Of a DNA stretch of 64,000 nt, positions 41,039 through 50,011 are shown piece after piece. The DNA comes from Steroidobacteraceae bacterium. Its GTDB lineage: Bacteria > Pseudomonadota > Gammaproteobacteria > Steroidobacterales > Steroidobacteraceae. Under the pieces are notes generated by a model. It made no database searches. It was not told the DNA's origin and was given only the letters and a program-made list of their open reading frames with translations. Position numbers and translations under genes: made by a program. The number at the start of each line of letters is the position of its first letter. The stretch's first letter is position 1. The DNA lies in assembly GCA_025458905.1 (NCBI GenBank), contig JALORN010000011.1, positions 24,384-88,383 of the forward strand, written 5' to 3'.

Positions 41039-41146
41039 GCTGAATGCGTTCTTGCGACCCGCGCTGCGGCGTCCTCGCCGTCGGGGCACTGCTCGAGTGC
41101 CCGGTCCGCTCGCCGACATCGGCGGGGGACTGAGGGACGCCGGAAC

Positions 41147-42784
41147 GTGGCGCCCGCAGTGCGCATCGCGTCATGGTTCGCGCCGTTCCTGGCCGGCGCC
41201 GTTGCATTGCTGCTCGGCCAGGACGCCAGCTGGGACCTTCGCAACTACCACTACTACGCCCCTCATGCCTGGCTGACCGGACGCCTGGACCGCGACGTCG
41301 CGGTCGCGCATCTCGCGTCGTTCTACAACCCGACGCTGCACCTGCCGTTCCACTGGCTGGTCCGGCACCTGGAGCCGGCCGTGGTCGGTGCGCTGCTGGG
41401 CGCGCTGGCCGGCTGCAACCTCTGGTGCCTGGTCGCGATCGCCGCGCGCGTCGACGCGGCGGACGGTCAGGCGGCGCGTCCGGGAGTGGTGTTGCCGCTG
41501 GCGCTGGCCGGGCTGCTCGGGGCGATGTTCGTCTCCGAGGTCGGGACGAGCTTCGGCGACAACCTGCTGAGCCTGCCGGTGCTTGCGGCGGTCGCCTGGG
41601 CATTGCGGGAGCTGCCGCGCCTGCGCGACGGCCCCGGGCGCGTGCGAGCCGCGGTCGGGCCCGCCCTGCTGTGTGGCGCCGCAGCCGGCCTCAAGCTGCC
41701 GTTCGCGCTCTACGGGATCGCGCTGGCCGCGGCGCTGCTGTGTGTGCCGCGCACCCAGCGGGGACGCTGGGAGGTGCTGCTGGCCTGCGGCGCGGCGGGT
41801 CTCGGCGGGGCGCTGCTGACCGGCGGCTGGTGGGCCCTCGAGATGTGGCAGCGCTTCGGCAACCCGGTGTTCCCCTACTTCAACGGCCTGTTCGGCTCGC
41901 CGTGGGCCGGCGTGGCTACGTACCGCGACCCGCGCTTCCTGCCCGAGGATGCGTGGCAGGCGTTGCAGTTCCCGTTCTACTTCGTGCTCGCGCCGCGACG
42001 CCTCGCGGAGGTGGAGTTCGTCGACCTGCGTTTCCCGCTGCTCTACCTGGCGCTGCTCGCGCTCGGCATGAGCCTCGGCGCCAGGCGGTGGGCCGCACGC
42101 CGAGACGCCGCCTCGACGCCGGGTGCGCCGGAGCGACTCGCGCCCGGCGCGGTCGTCGTCCGCCCAGGTGCGCTGGTCGATCGTTTCCTGCTGGTGTTCG
42201 TCGTGGTCGCGTTCGTTGCATGGATGCAGGTCTTCGGCATCGCGCGCTACCTGGTCGCCGCGGAGCTGCTGGCGCCCGTGGCGATCTGGGCAGCGCTGCG
42301 CCGACTCCGGCCGGTCCGGCCGCCGGGTGTCGCGACGGCGTTGTCGCTGCTCGCGCTGCTCGCGCTCACCGGCAGCCCCGCCCATTGGGACCGCAGGCCC
42401 TGGTCGGAGGACTACTTCGACGTCGACCTGCCGCGCTTCGCCGAGCCCGGCCGGACCCTGGTCCTGATGGCCGGCAACGAGCCGAGCGCCTACCAGGTCC
42501 CGTTCATGCCGCCGGCGACGCGGGTGCTGCGCATCGAGGGCTATTTCACCGGTCCCTCCGCCGTGCCCAACGAGACCGACCGGCTGATGCAGCGCGTGGT
42601 CCGGGCTCACGAGGGGCCGGTGCTGTTCCTGTTCCGCAGCTACGAGCGGCCACGCGCCGGGCGCGCGGCGGCGGCGTTCGGCCTCGGCATCGCGGAGCAG
42701 GGCTGTCGCAGCTTCCTGCCGGGCATCGAGCCGGACCGCCTGCATCCGTTCCTGCTCTGCCACGGTGTGAGGCTGCAGCCGTGA
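41147..42784 (+). CDS. Polytopic membrane protein, GT-C-like
   Basis: About 545 aa from a GTG at 41147 (GTG 41159 also possible). Roughly ten hydrophobic segments alternate with short loops (for example APFLAGAVALLLG, GVVLPLALAGLLGAMF, FPLLYLALLALGMSLG, FLLVFVVVAFVAWM). After the first helix comes DASWDLRNYHYYAPHAW, an acidic and Tyr-rich loop placed where GT-C glycosyltransferases carry their catalytic Asp. The C-terminal 100 residues are soluble (RTLVLMAGNEPSAYQVP). I infer a sugar or lipid-linked transferase, possibly GT39/GT87-like, but cannot name a family. Single gene with a CRP-like palindrome over its stop. Confidence 0.7.
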   Translation: MAPAVRIASWFAPFLAGAVALLLGQDASWDLRNYHYYAPHAWLTGRLDRDVAVAHLASFYNPTLHLPFHWLVRHLEPAVVGALLGALAGCNLWCLVAIAARVDAADGQAARPGVVLPLALAGLLGAMFVSEVGTSFGDNLLSLPVLAAVAWALRELPRLRDGPGRVRAAVGPALLCGAAAGLKLPFALYGIALAAALLCVPRTQRGRWEVLLACGAAGLGGALLTGGWWALEMWQRFGNPVFPYFNGLFGSPWAGVATYRDPRFLPEDAWQALQFPFYFVLAPRRLAEVEFVDLRFPLLYLALLALGMSLGARRWAARRDAASTPGAPERLAPGAVVVRPGALVDRFLLVFVVVAFVAWMQVFGIARYLVAAELLAPVAIWAALRRLRPVRPPGVATALSLLALLALTGSPAHWDRRPWSEDYFDVDLPRFAEPGRTLVLMAGNEPSAYQVPFMPPATRVLRIEGYFTGPSAVPNETDRLMQRVVRAHEGPVLFLFRSYERPRAGRAAAAFGLGIAEQGCRSFLPGIEPDRLHPFLLCHGVRLQP

Positions 42785-42794
42785 CGCGCGTCAC
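42781..42794. promoter_or_regulatory. CRP-like palindrome before the hybrid kinase
   Basis: GTGACGCGCGTCAC, a perfect 14-bp palindrome containing the GTGA-N6-TCAC core of CRP/FNR-family sites. It includes the stop codon of the previous gene and lies 112 bp before the kinase start. A second copy with identical arms is at 45727-45740. Confidence 0.45.
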
Positions 42795-42860
42795 GCGAGG
42801 CTGATCCACGGGCCGGCGCGGCCGGATCGCCGCTTCATGCCGGCCGGACCTGGCCGTTAA

Positions 42861-42897
42861 CCCGACGGATCCCGCGTCCGTGCGGGTCGCCGTCGGG
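42861..42897 (+). other. Nested stem-loop in the hybrid-kinase leader
   Basis: Outer arms CCCGACGG (42861-42868) and CCGTCGGG (42890-42897), inner arms CCCGC (42871-42875) and GCGGG (42882-42886), with a small internal loop. It ends 8 nt before the TTG start of the kinase and would include the region where a ribosome-binding site should be. Confidence 0.5.
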
Positions 42898-42905
42898 GCG
42901 CAGCC

Positions 42906-45473
42906 TTGAAGTCGTTTCGCGCACTGATCCTCTCGCTCGCCGCCGGCTCGGTGCTGGTGGCCACCTACCTCTCGCTGACCTCGCTGCGCGCGCTCGAGAC
43001 CCTCGACGAGCAGGCGGGCAAGGTGTTCGCGGCCAAGGACTTGACCGCGGACATCCTGCCCCCACCCCTGTACCTGATCGAGTTGCGGCTGCTCGCCTCG
43101 CAAGCCGTCGAGCGGTTCGTCACGGTCGCCGAGGCGCGCCGGCGGTTCGAGGCGCTGCGCGAGGGCTACGAGGCGCGCATCCGGTACTGGGGCGCGCGAC
43201 GTCCCGACGGGCTGGAGGGCGACCTTCTGGGCGAGCAGCACGTGCGCGGACTCGAACTGCTCGACCTCGTGGGCCGCGAGTTCCTGCCACGGATGGAGGC
43301 GGGCGACCTCGCGGGCGCGCGGGCCGTGCTCGGGGAGGTCGAGCGTCGCTATGTCGCGCATCGCCTCGGCATCGATCGCACCGTCATTGCGTCCACGCGC
43401 TTCGCGGCCGAGCGCGCCGCGGGCCTCGAGCGCACGCGCCGCGCGACGCGCCGCGGCGCACTGCTCGCGCTGGCTCTCGGCGTGCTTCTGGTCGTCGGAC
43501 TGTTCCTGCTGATACGTGGACGGCTGGCACAGGTACTCGGCGCCGAGCCCGAGGAACTGGCCGACCACGCCAGGCGGCTCGCCGAAGGGGATCTGGCCGC
43601 GCCGCTGCCCGGGGCGCGCGCGGGCAGCACGGCCGACTCGCTCGAGTCCATGCGTAGCCGGCTGGCCGCACTGCTCGAGGAGTCGCGCCGCGCCGGCGAG
43701 GAGGCGCTGGCGGCGGCGCGGGAGATCGCGCAGCGGGCCGAGCGGGAACGCCTCGTCGAGCAGGAGAACTCCCGCATCCGCCGCGAGCTCGACCAGGCGC
43801 AGGCGAGCGTGCTCGCGGCGGAGGCCGCGAGCCGCGCCAAGGGCGAGTTCCTGGCGACCATGAGCCACGAGCTGCGCACGCCGATGAACGGCGTGCTCGG
43901 CTTCACGCAGCTGCTGCTGCGCACGGAGCTCAGCGCCGAGCAGCGTGGCTACGTGCAGACCGTCGACGCCTCGGGCCAGAGCCTGCTGGCGTTGCTCAAC
44001 GACATCCTCGACTACTCGAAGATCGAGGCCGGCATGCTGGCCGTCGAGACGGTGGCCTTCGACCTCGCCCGGATCGTCGCCGAGGTGACCGCGATGATGG
44101 CGCCGCGCTCGGCCGCCAAGCAGCTCGACCTGCTGGTGGAGATCGACCCTGTCGCGCCGCGCGCGGTGACCGGCGACCCCGCGCGGGCGCGCCAGGTGCT
44201 CGTGAACCTGGTCGGCAATGCCATCAAGTTCACCGAGCGTGGGCACGTGCTCGTGCGGCTCTCGGCGGCCGAGGCGGGGATGGCGACCCTGTGCGTCGAG
44301 GACTCGGGCATCGGCATTCCCGAAGACGTCCAGGCAAAGCTCTTCAATCGCTTCGTGCAGGCCGATGCCGGCACCACGCGACGCTTCGGCGGCACGGGCC
44401 TCGGCCTCGCGATCTCGCGCCAGCTGGTCGCCCTGATGGGCGGGCGCATCGGCGTGCGCAGCGTGGCGGGCCAGGGCTCCACGTTCTGGTTCACCTTGCC
44501 TGCCGCCACCGGTGCGGGCGCATCGGACGCGCTGCCGGCGCCGGTGGACGAGGGCGGTGCGTTGCGCGGCAGGCGGCTGCTGGTCGTCGACGACCTCGAG
44601 CCGAACCGGCGCATGCTGTCGGCGTTCGTCGCGCGCTGGGGCGGCGAGTGCACGGTCGCCGACGGCGCGATCGCCGCGCTGGCGCAGGTGGCGGCTGCGC
44701 GCGCCGCCGGCGCGCCATTCGACGTCGCGATCATCGATCACTGCATGCCGGGCACCGACGGCGAGACCCTGGCGCGGTGGCTACGTGCCGATCCGGAATC
44801 GGCCGGGCTGGCGCTGGTGATGTTCTCGTCGAACGTCGAGGCCGGGATCGGGCCGCGGATGCTGGCGGCCGGCTTCGATGCCTTCCTGTCGAAGCCGCTG
44901 GTCGAGCCGCGTCGCATGCTGGAGGCGGTCCTCGCGGCCTGCGAGCGGCGCTCCACGGCACACGACCTGTCCGAGCCCTGCGTCGTCGGCCCCGTGCACA
45001 CGCCCACGGAGGTCGCCGAGGCGGCCGCCGGCGAGCCGGCGCGCTTGGCGCGCGCAGCCGACGGCCCCCGGGTGCTGCTGGCGGAAGACCATCCGGTCAA
45101 CCGCATGCTCGCCGAGAAGCTGCTGGAGGATCTCGGCTGCCGGGTGGACCTGGCCGAAGATGGCCTCGAGGCCGTCGCGCGCGCGGCCGAGGAGCGCTAC
45201 GCCGTGATCTTCATGGACTGCCACATGCCGCGGATGGACGGCTTCGCCGCCACGCTGCGCATTCGCGAGGCCGAGCGCGCCGGCGGCGCACACACGCCCA
45301 TCGTCGCACTCACGGCGGGCGTGACGCCCGAGGAGCGTGCGCAGTGCACCGCCGTGGGCATGGACGACTTCGTGGCGAAGCCGATCGTGCTCGAGACGCT
45401 GGCGCAGTGCCTGCGGCGCTGGACGTCGCCCGAAGCCGAGGCGACGGCCGGCCAGGGCGGCGGCCCGCATTGA
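42906..45473 (+). CDS. Hybrid sensor histidine kinase with two receiver domains
   Basis: 855 aa from a TTG at 42906. A membrane helix near 5-25, a periplasmic region of about 150 residues, a second helix ([21 protein letters not shown], about 180-200), then a HAMP-like stretch and coiled coil. HisKA has His321 in [16 protein letters not shown]; the ATPase domain has [13 protein letters not shown] and [22 protein letters not shown] in adjacent parts. Receiver 1 has Asp611 ([14 protein letters not shown]); receiver 2 has Asp771 ([16 protein letters not shown]) with KPI. No HPt domain or output regulator is adjacent, so the relay partner is elsewhere. The sensed signal is unknown. Confidence 0.94.
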   Translation: MKSFRALILSLAAGSVLVATYLSLTSLRALETLDEQAGKVFAAKDLTADILPPPLYLIELRLLASQAVERFVTVAEARRRFEALREGYEARIRYWGARRPDGLEGDLLGEQHVRGLELLDLVGREFLPRMEAGDLAGARAVLGEVERRYVAHRLGIDRTVIASTRFAAERAAGLERTRRATRRGALLALALGVLLVVGLFLLIRGRLAQVLGAEPEELADHARRLAEGDLAAPLPGARAGSTADSLESMRSRLAALLEESRRAGEEALAAAREIAQRAERERLVEQENSRIRRELDQAQASVLAAEAASRAKGEFLATMSHELRTPMNGVLGFTQLLLRTELSAEQRGYVQTVDASGQSLLALLNDILDYSKIEAGMLAVETVAFDLARIVAEVTAMMAPRSAAKQLDLLVEIDPVAPRAVTGDPARARQVLVNLVGNAIKFTERGHVLVRLSAAEAGMATLCVEDSGIGIPEDVQAKLFNRFVQADAGTTRRFGGTGLGLAISRQLVALMGGRIGVRSVAGQGSTFWFTLPAATGAGASDALPAPVDEGGALRGRRLLVVDDLEPNRRMLSAFVARWGGECTVADGAIAALAQVAAARAAGAPFDVAIIDHCMPGTDGETLARWLRADPESAGLALVMFSSNVEAGIGPRMLAAGFDAFLSKPLVEPRRMLEAVLAACERRSTAHDLSEPCVVGPVHTPTEVAEAAAGEPARLARAADGPRVLLAEDHPVNRMLAEKLLEDLGCRVDLAEDGLEAVARAAEERYAVIFMDCHMPRMDGFAATLRIREAERAGGAHTPIVALTAGVTPEERAQCTAVGMDDFVAKPIVLETLAQCLRRWTSPEAEATAGQGGGPH

Positions 45474-45492
45474 ACGAACCGGCGCGAAGGCG

Positions 45493-45527
45493 CGCCGGCG
45501 CCCGGGCGCGAGGCCCGTGCGCCGGCG
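45493..45527. terminator. Long GC hairpin between convergent genes
   Basis: Outer arms CGCCGGCGC (45493-45501) and GCGCCGGCG (45519-45527) with inner arms CGGGC and GCCCG (45503-45507, 45513-45517) form a 14-bp interrupted stem. It lies 20 bp after the kinase stop and 34 bp from the end of the convergent small-peptide gene. No T-run is present, so this is at most a Rho-assisted bidirectional terminator. Confidence 0.4.
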
Positions 45528-45560
45528 AGTCATCGCGGCGGGATGCCGCGCGTCGTGCGC

Positions 45561-45638
45561 CTACTCGCGGACGAACGCGATCATCTTGGCGACCAGCAGT
45601 ACCAGCGTGGCCGCGACGATGCCGTTGATCAGGTCCAT
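45561..45638 (-). CDS. 25-residue single-helix membrane peptide
   Basis: MDLINGIVAATLVLLVAKMI followed by AFVRE and a TAG stop. Residues 4-22 form one hydrophobic helix; the ends carry Asp2 at the N-terminus and Arg24-Glu25 at the C-terminus, with Lys18 inside. Gene-likeness is high: a perfect AAGGAGGG site is 6 nt before the ATG, a sigma-70-like promoter (45671-45698) is 33 bp upstream, and a CRP-like palindrome lies about 70 bp before the predicted transcription start. I cannot match it to a named small-protein family (KdpF, CydX, MgrB and similar do not fit). A role as a small regulator of a membrane complex is inference. Confidence 0.7.
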   Translation of the reverse strand: MDLINGIVAATLVLLVAKMIAFVRE

Positions 45639-45670
45639 GGGAAGCCCTCCTTGGTGAGCAAGCGGGCGCG

Positions 45671-45698
45671 ATCTTAGGGCCCGCGCGCTGCAGTGCAA
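45671..45698 (-). promoter_or_regulatory. Promoter of the 25-residue peptide gene
   Basis: Minus strand: -35 TTGCAC (45693-45698), 16-bp spacer, -10 TAAGAT (45671-45676). The expected transcript begins near 45664, leaving a leader of about 26 nt that contains the AAGGAGGG ribosome-binding site. Confidence 0.7.
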
Positions 45699-45726
45699 TG
45701 CGCGGCAGGGCCGAGGTGGCGCTTCC

Positions 45727-45740
45727 GTGACGGGCGTCAC
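45727..45740. promoter_or_regulatory. CRP-like palindrome upstream of the small-peptide promoter
   Basis: GTGACG-GG-CGTCAC: arms identical to those at 42781-42794. The centre is about 70 bp upstream of the predicted start of the peptide transcript, a spacing used by class I CRP-type activators. Both copies are followed by GCG. Confidence 0.45.
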
Positions 45741-45778
45741 GCGCGAGCCGCACCCGCGGCAACCGCCGCCGCAGGGGA

Positions 45779-46939
45779 CTAGACAATATTCCGGCGCAGC
45801 ATGGCCAGCGGATAGCGGGTGCCGCGCCAGTCGATGCCGCCACGCAGCAGCGCGAGCAGCATCGAGCGCCACATCAGCCACGCACCGAAGGCCGCGAACA
45901 TCGGCAGCAGCAGGCCGCCCCAGGGGCGCGTGCCGAAGCGCGGTGCGCAGCAGGCGCCGAGCGCCAGCAGCAGCGTGCAGGAGAGGGCGTTCAGGAGCGC
46001 GGCGTACGGCCCCCCGGAGCCGGCGAGCAGGGCGAGCGGGGGACCGGCGAAGACCGCGAGCTGCGCGAGGCTTCCGGCCACGGTGGTCGTGACCCGATAC
46101 TCGACTCCTGCGAACAGGTTCTTCATCAGGCCGTCGCGCACCTCGCGCCAGCTCCCGTACCACTCCACCTCGAGCACGCCGTTGCCGTTCAGGAAGTCCT
46201 GCCGCGCCCCGTGCAGCTTCAGCAGCTTGCCGAGCTTCATGTCGTCGTCGGGACGCAGCCGCAGTCGCTCGTGCCCGCCGGCTCCGAGGTAGATGTCGCG
46301 GCGCACCAGGTTGAACGCGCCGATGCCGACGTGGGCGCGGCTCGACGGGTCGCGCGCGGCCCAGGGTCTCGCATAGAGCGAGAACAGCAGCCCGAAATAG
46401 AGCGTGAACTGCGACAGCACCCCGCCCGGGAGGGTCACCCGCGGCGCGATCGCCAGATGGTCCCAGTGGCCGCGAGACAGGTAACCGACGGCACGGGCGA
46501 TCGCGTCCGGCGCCATCACGACGTCGGCATCCGTGAACAGCAGCAGTTCACCGCTCGCCTCGCGTGCCCCGAGCCAGTTCGCGTGGTTCTTGCCGAGCCA
46601 GCCGTCGGGCAGCTCGCGCACCGTCGCCACCTTCAGCCGTGGCTGGGCGGCAGCCAGGCGCGCGAGGATCAGTGGCGTCGCATCGGTCGAGCGATCGTCC
46701 ACGACCAGGATCTCGAGCTCGGGGTAGTCCTGCGCGAGCAGCGACTGCAGGGCCGCCTCGATGCCCCGCGCCTCATTCAGCGCCGGCACGATCACCGACA
46801 CGCGAGGCGGCCGGCCGGCATGCGCCGCCTGCTCGCGCAGCCAGGGCACGCGGCCCGCATGCGCCAGCGCCGCGAGCGTCATCGCGAGCAACAGGCCACA
46901 AGCGATGATCGCGAAGCCGAGGAAGAGTAGGTGGGTCAT
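45779..46939 (-). CDS. Membrane-bound family 2 glycosyltransferase
   Basis: 386 aa from the ATG at 46939. One N-terminal helix (LLFLGFAIIACGLLLAM), then a GT-A domain: PRVSVIVPALNEARGIEAAL, LEILVVDDRSTDATPLI, GWLGKNHANWLGAREASG, the metal-binding LLFTDADVVMAPDAI, and RLRPDDDMKLGKLLKLHGAR with the acceptor-site EDD-like acidic group. Three or four C-terminal helices follow. Layout resembles HpnB-type and other processive or lipid-linked GT2 enzymes; substrate unknown, and no hopanoid genes are near. Stops 139 bp beyond the small-peptide start, on the same strand. Confidence 0.88.
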   Translation of the reverse strand: MTHLLFLGFAIIACGLLLAMTLAALAHAGRVPWLREQAAHAGRPPRVSVIVPALNEARGIEAALQSLLAQDYPELEILVVDDRSTDATPLILARLAAAQPRLKVATVRELPDGWLGKNHANWLGAREASGELLLFTDADVVMAPDAIARAVGYLSRGHWDHLAIAPRVTLPGGVLSQFTLYFGLLFSLYARPWAARDPSSRAHVGIGAFNLVRRDIYLGAGGHERLRLRPDDDMKLGKLLKLHGARQDFLNGNGVLEVEWYGSWREVRDGLMKNLFAGVEYRVTTTVAGSLAQLAVFAGPPLALLAGSGGPYAALLNALSCTLLLALGACCAPRFGTRPWGGLLLPMFAAFGAWLMWRSMLLALLRGGIDWRGTRYPLAMLRRNIV

Positions 46940-47081
46940 CGGCCGCCAGCCTACCCGAAGCGTGCGGCGAATCTCCGGCTGCCCGGCGAGCCGCGGTCCC
47001 GCCGTGTCGCACGCGGACGATGGCGCAGCCGGATGCCGTGGCGGGCGACATGCGTGGGGCAGCGCAGGTACCATCCGGTCC

Positions 47082-47657
47082 ATGAACGCGCCGGCCATCA
47101 CGCGCCACCGTCGCCCCTTCCTGGCACCCATCTGGATCGCCGCCCTGCTGGCGCTGGCGGTCGGCACGGCACTGTTCGTCGGCGTCCGCCTCGCCGCCTA
47201 CTACCTGACGGACGTCTCGACGGTGATCGTGTTGCGGCATGCCGAGAAGGCGAGCTTCCCGGCCGACGATCCGCCGCTCGCTGCCGAGGGGCGCGCACGC
47301 GCCGAGAGGCTCGCGGCGATGCTCGGTGGGCCTTCCGATGCCGGCCCCGTGCGCCACGTCTATTCGAGCGAGGCGAGGCGCGCCCGCGACACCGCGGCAC
47401 CGCTCGCGGCGCGTCTCGGCGTCGAGGTCGAAACCGTTGCCGGCGGCGACGTCGATGCGCTGGTTCGTGCCGTGCGTCGCGATGCGCGCGGCGAGACGTC
47501 CGTGGTGGTCGGCCACGGCGACACGGTGCCACAGATCGTCGCGGAGCTCGCCGATGGGCGCCTGCAGGTCACCCTGGACGAGGGCGACCATGGCTCGATG
47601 TTCGTCGTGACCGTGTCGTCCTTCGGGCCGCCGCGCGTGCTGCGGCTGCGCTACTGA
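47082..47657 (+). CDS. Membrane-anchored histidine phosphatase (SixA/PGM-like)
   Basis: 191 aa. A single N-terminal helix (APIWIAALLALAVGTALFVG) precedes a histidine-phosphatase domain with the RHG-type motif VIVLRHAEKASFPADDPPL, HVYSSEARRARDTAAPLAARLG, and the second His in SVVVGHGDTVPQIVAEL. The nucleophile is the His of RHA. The domain would face the periplasm, judged from the signal-anchor form. The substrate is unknown; the branch includes phosphohistidine phosphatases and small-molecule phosphatases. Its last 7 bp overlap the convergent peroxiredoxin gene. Confidence 0.87.
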   Translation: MNAPAITRHRRPFLAPIWIAALLALAVGTALFVGVRLAAYYLTDVSTVIVLRHAEKASFPADDPPLAAEGRARAERLAAMLGGPSDAGPVRHVYSSEARRARDTAAPLAARLGVEVETVAGGDVDALVRAVRRDARGETSVVVGHGDTVPQIVAELADGRLQVTLDEGDHGSMFVVTVSSFGPPRVLRLRY

Positions 47658-48139
47658 GCGGCGTTGGACGCCGCCGACCGCCGCTCGCGCTCGGCCACCG
47701 CCAGGGCGTTGCGGATGAACTCCTCGTGCGGCCCGATGCGCAAGTCGGCGACCACGCCGTCACGGATGACGCCGTCCGGGTCCACGAGGTAGGTGCTGCG
47801 CCGCACGCCGAGGCCGAAGGGCCCATCGACGTCGTAGAGCCGGGCGACGGCCTTGTCCGCATCGGACAGCAAGTCGAAGGGCAAGCCGTGGAGCTCGCGG
47901 AAGCGGCGATGGCTGTCGACGTCCTGTGGGCTGATGCCCACCACGTCGAGCCCGAGCGCCGCGAGGCGCGCGTGCAGGTCCCGGACCATGCAGGCCTCGC
48001 GGGTGCAGCCCGGGGTGAAGTCAGCCGGGTAGAAGTAGAGGATCAGCGGGCCTCGCCGTAGCCAGTCGGCCAGCGCACGCTGCCGCCCGTCCTGGTCGGG
48101 CAGGCAGAAGGGCGGTGCGATCGATCCCGACTGGAGCAC
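47651..48139 (-). CDS. Peroxiredoxin, BCP/PrxQ type
   Basis: 162 aa. Peroxidatic Cys45 in ADFTPGCTREAC and resolving Cys50 five residues on, the arrangement of alpha-helical PrxQ/BCP enzymes. Other blocks are PLILYFYPADFTPG, VVGISPQDVDSHRRF and STYLVDPDGVIRD. It reduces hydroperoxides using thioredoxin; trxB is encoded 20 kb away. The start is ATG 48139. Its promoter must lie in the same short region as the divergent tRNA-Ala promoter. Confidence 0.92.
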   Translation of the reverse strand: MLQSGSIAPPFCLPDQDGRQRALADWLRRGPLILYFYPADFTPGCTREACMVRDLHARLAALGLDVVGISPQDVDSHRRFRELHGLPFDLLSDADKAVARLYDVDGPFGLGVRRSTYLVDPDGVIRDGVVADLRIGPHEEFIRNALAVAERERRSAASNAAQ

Positions 48140-48153
48140 GTCGACCCTGCAGC

Positions 48154-48181
48154 TTGCCTGATGGTAAACGGATGCTAGAAT
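48154..48181 (+). promoter_or_regulatory. Promoter of the tRNA-Ala/tRNA-Arg unit
   Basis: -35 TTGCCT (48154-48159), 16-bp spacer, -10 TAGAAT (48176-48181). About 40 bp of leader separate it from tRNA-Ala and include a small hairpin CCCGC-CTTC-GCGGG. Confidence 0.65.
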
Positions 48182-48227
48182 CGCCCGCCTTCGCGGGGTT
48201 CGGCAAGACCGGCGTCGCGAGGCTCGT

Positions 48228-48303
<76 letters not shown>

Positions 48304-48350
48304 TTTCTTCCTGACCCGCCCGCGCCGGCGCCGCCCGGTGGCCCACCGAC

Positions 48351-48426
48351 GCCCCCGTAGCTCAGTGGATAGAGCGACCGCCTCCTAAGCGGTAGGTCGT
48401 CGGTTCAACTCCGGCCGGGGGCGCCA
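48351..48426 (+). tRNA. tRNA-Arg (anticodon CCT)
   Basis: 76 nt including encoded CCA. Acceptor GCCCCCG pairs with CGGGGGC, anticodon stem CCGCC/GGCGG-like around loop CTCCTAA, giving CCT for the rare codon AGG. D arm GCTC/GAGC and T loop TTCAACT are present. It lies 47 bp after tRNA-Ala, most likely in the same transcript. Confidence 0.95.
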
Positions 48427-48470
48427 CCACCTCCGGGTTGCACCTGCATGTTCCGGTCCTGCGGAGCGCT

Positions 48471-49898
48471 ATGCTCGCGCCGATGCGCGCCTCGCTGATC
48501 CTGGTCGGCTTCCTGTCGTTGACGGTCGCGGCATCGTCCTGCCTCGCCGCGCCCGGCGGCGCCGGCGTCGGTTGGGCGTCGGATCCTGCCCTGGCGGCAT
48601 CCGGGGCCGCGACCATAGAGGCTGCGCCCGCGCAGGTGAGCGCCGCCGTGCCGGCGAGCGATCCGGTGGCCGCGGCATCGGAGTCGCTCGCAGCGGGCCG
48701 CGCGGCGGAGGCCTATGCCCGCCTCGCGCCGCTCGAAGCCGCACGCGCCGGCGACCCGGAGTTCGACTACCTGCTGGCACTCGCTGCGCTGCAGTCCGGC
48801 CGGGCGGCGGCCGCGGTCGTGCCGTTGCGACGGGTGCTCGCGCTCGAACCGCGCTTCGACGCGGCGCGGCTGGAACTCGCGCGTGCGCTGCAGGCGAGCG
48901 GTGACGCCAGGACGGCGCGCCGCGAGTACGAGTGGGTCGCGCGCGAGGGCGGTTCGGCAGTGACCCGCGATGCGGCACGGCGCGCGCTGGCGGTGCTCGA
49001 CGGGGCGCGGCCGCGCCCGGCCTGGCGCTTTGCGCCGGCGCTGGTCGCAGGCGCTGGCTACGACTCGAACGCCAACGCCTCGCCCGCGGGCGACGTGTTC
49101 GGCTTCGTGTTCGACCCCCAGGCGGTGCGCCAGTCTTCGCCGATCCTCGAGGCCGGTGGCTCGCTGGCGGGCGAGCGCGCCTTCGGCGTCAGCGGTCGCG
49201 CGGCGGTGTTGCTGCGGGCCGGCCATCGCGCGCACCCGGACGCGAGCTTCGTGGACCAGAGCGTGATCGACGCGGGCGCCGGTTTCCGCCGGCAATTCGG
49301 CGCGTGGACCGCCGGCGTCGGCGCGACGCTCGCGCGCGGCTGGCTCGACGGCGCGACCTGGTTCGACTCGGCCTGGGTCGAGGGTGCGCTCTCGCGGCCC
49401 GTCGGCCGCGCCTGGGAACTGGTCGGGGCGGGCCGCGCGGTCGCGCTCGACTATCGCGAGGCGCGCTTCGAGCCGCTGGACGCGCGACGCTTCGTCTGGG
49501 GAGCAGCGCTGCAGAGCCGCGAGCGCGCCGGCGAGATCCCGCGTCTGGGACTCGGCGTGCTCGGGGGCCGCGACGATGCGCGCGATCGCGCCTCGCCTTG
49601 GTCGAACGACCGTTACGGGGTGCGCCTGTTCGGCGCCTGGCCGCTCGATGCGCGGCGCGCACTGTTCGCCGAGGCCGCGTGGCTCACCAGCGACTTCTTC
49701 GGCGCGCGCGGCTTCTTCGGCATCGACCGGCTGGACCGGCAGTTCGTCACTGCGGCGGGCCTCGACGTGCGCGGCTGGCCGTACCCTGGCTGGCGCATCA
49801 CGCCCTCCGTTCGCTGGACGGACAATCGTTCGAACGTGACGCCGTTCCGCTTCGACCGCTTCGAGGCGAGCGTTTTCCTGCGGCGCGAGTTCGACTGA
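48471..49898 (+). CDS. TPR plus beta-barrel outer-membrane protein (Slam/DUF560-like)
   Basis: About 475 aa from the ATG at 48471 (GGAG just upstream; ATG 48483 possible). Signal peptide ends near SSCLAAPGG. Residues about 70-185 are TPR-like helices (LAAGRAAEAYARLAPLEAARAG, LLALAALQSGRAAAAVVPLR, RLELARALQASGDARTARRE). The rest is a barrel of alternating strands beginning FAPALVAGAGYDSNANASP and ending DRFEASVFLRREFD. The end pattern RYGVRLFGAWPL, DRLDRQFVTAAGLDVRGWP, TPSVRWTDNRSNVTPFRFDR resembles the DUF560 barrel of Slam lipoprotein-export proteins. No obvious substrate lipoprotein gene is adjacent. It starts 44 bp after tRNA-Arg. Confidence 0.78.
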   Translation: MLAPMRASLILVGFLSLTVAASSCLAAPGGAGVGWASDPALAASGAATIEAAPAQVSAAVPASDPVAAASESLAAGRAAEAYARLAPLEAARAGDPEFDYLLALAALQSGRAAAAVVPLRRVLALEPRFDAARLELARALQASGDARTARREYEWVAREGGSAVTRDAARRALAVLDGARPRPAWRFAPALVAGAGYDSNANASPAGDVFGFVFDPQAVRQSSPILEAGGSLAGERAFGVSGRAAVLLRAGHRAHPDASFVDQSVIDAGAGFRRQFGAWTAGVGATLARGWLDGATWFDSAWVEGALSRPVGRAWELVGAGRAVALDYREARFEPLDARRFVWGAALQSRERAGEIPRLGLGVLGGRDDARDRASPWSNDRYGVRLFGAWPLDARRALFAEAAWLTSDFFGARGFFGIDRLDRQFVTAAGLDVRGWPYPGWRITPSVRWTDNRSNVTPFRFDRFEASVFLRREFD

Positions 49899-50011
49899 AC
49901 TGGGACCGGGTTCACACAACTCTCCGGCGCCGGGCGCGCGTCGCTGACTAGAATCATCCCGTCGTCGCGGCATCCGCCGACAGACACCACGACAGAACGG
50001 AACCGCGCCGC

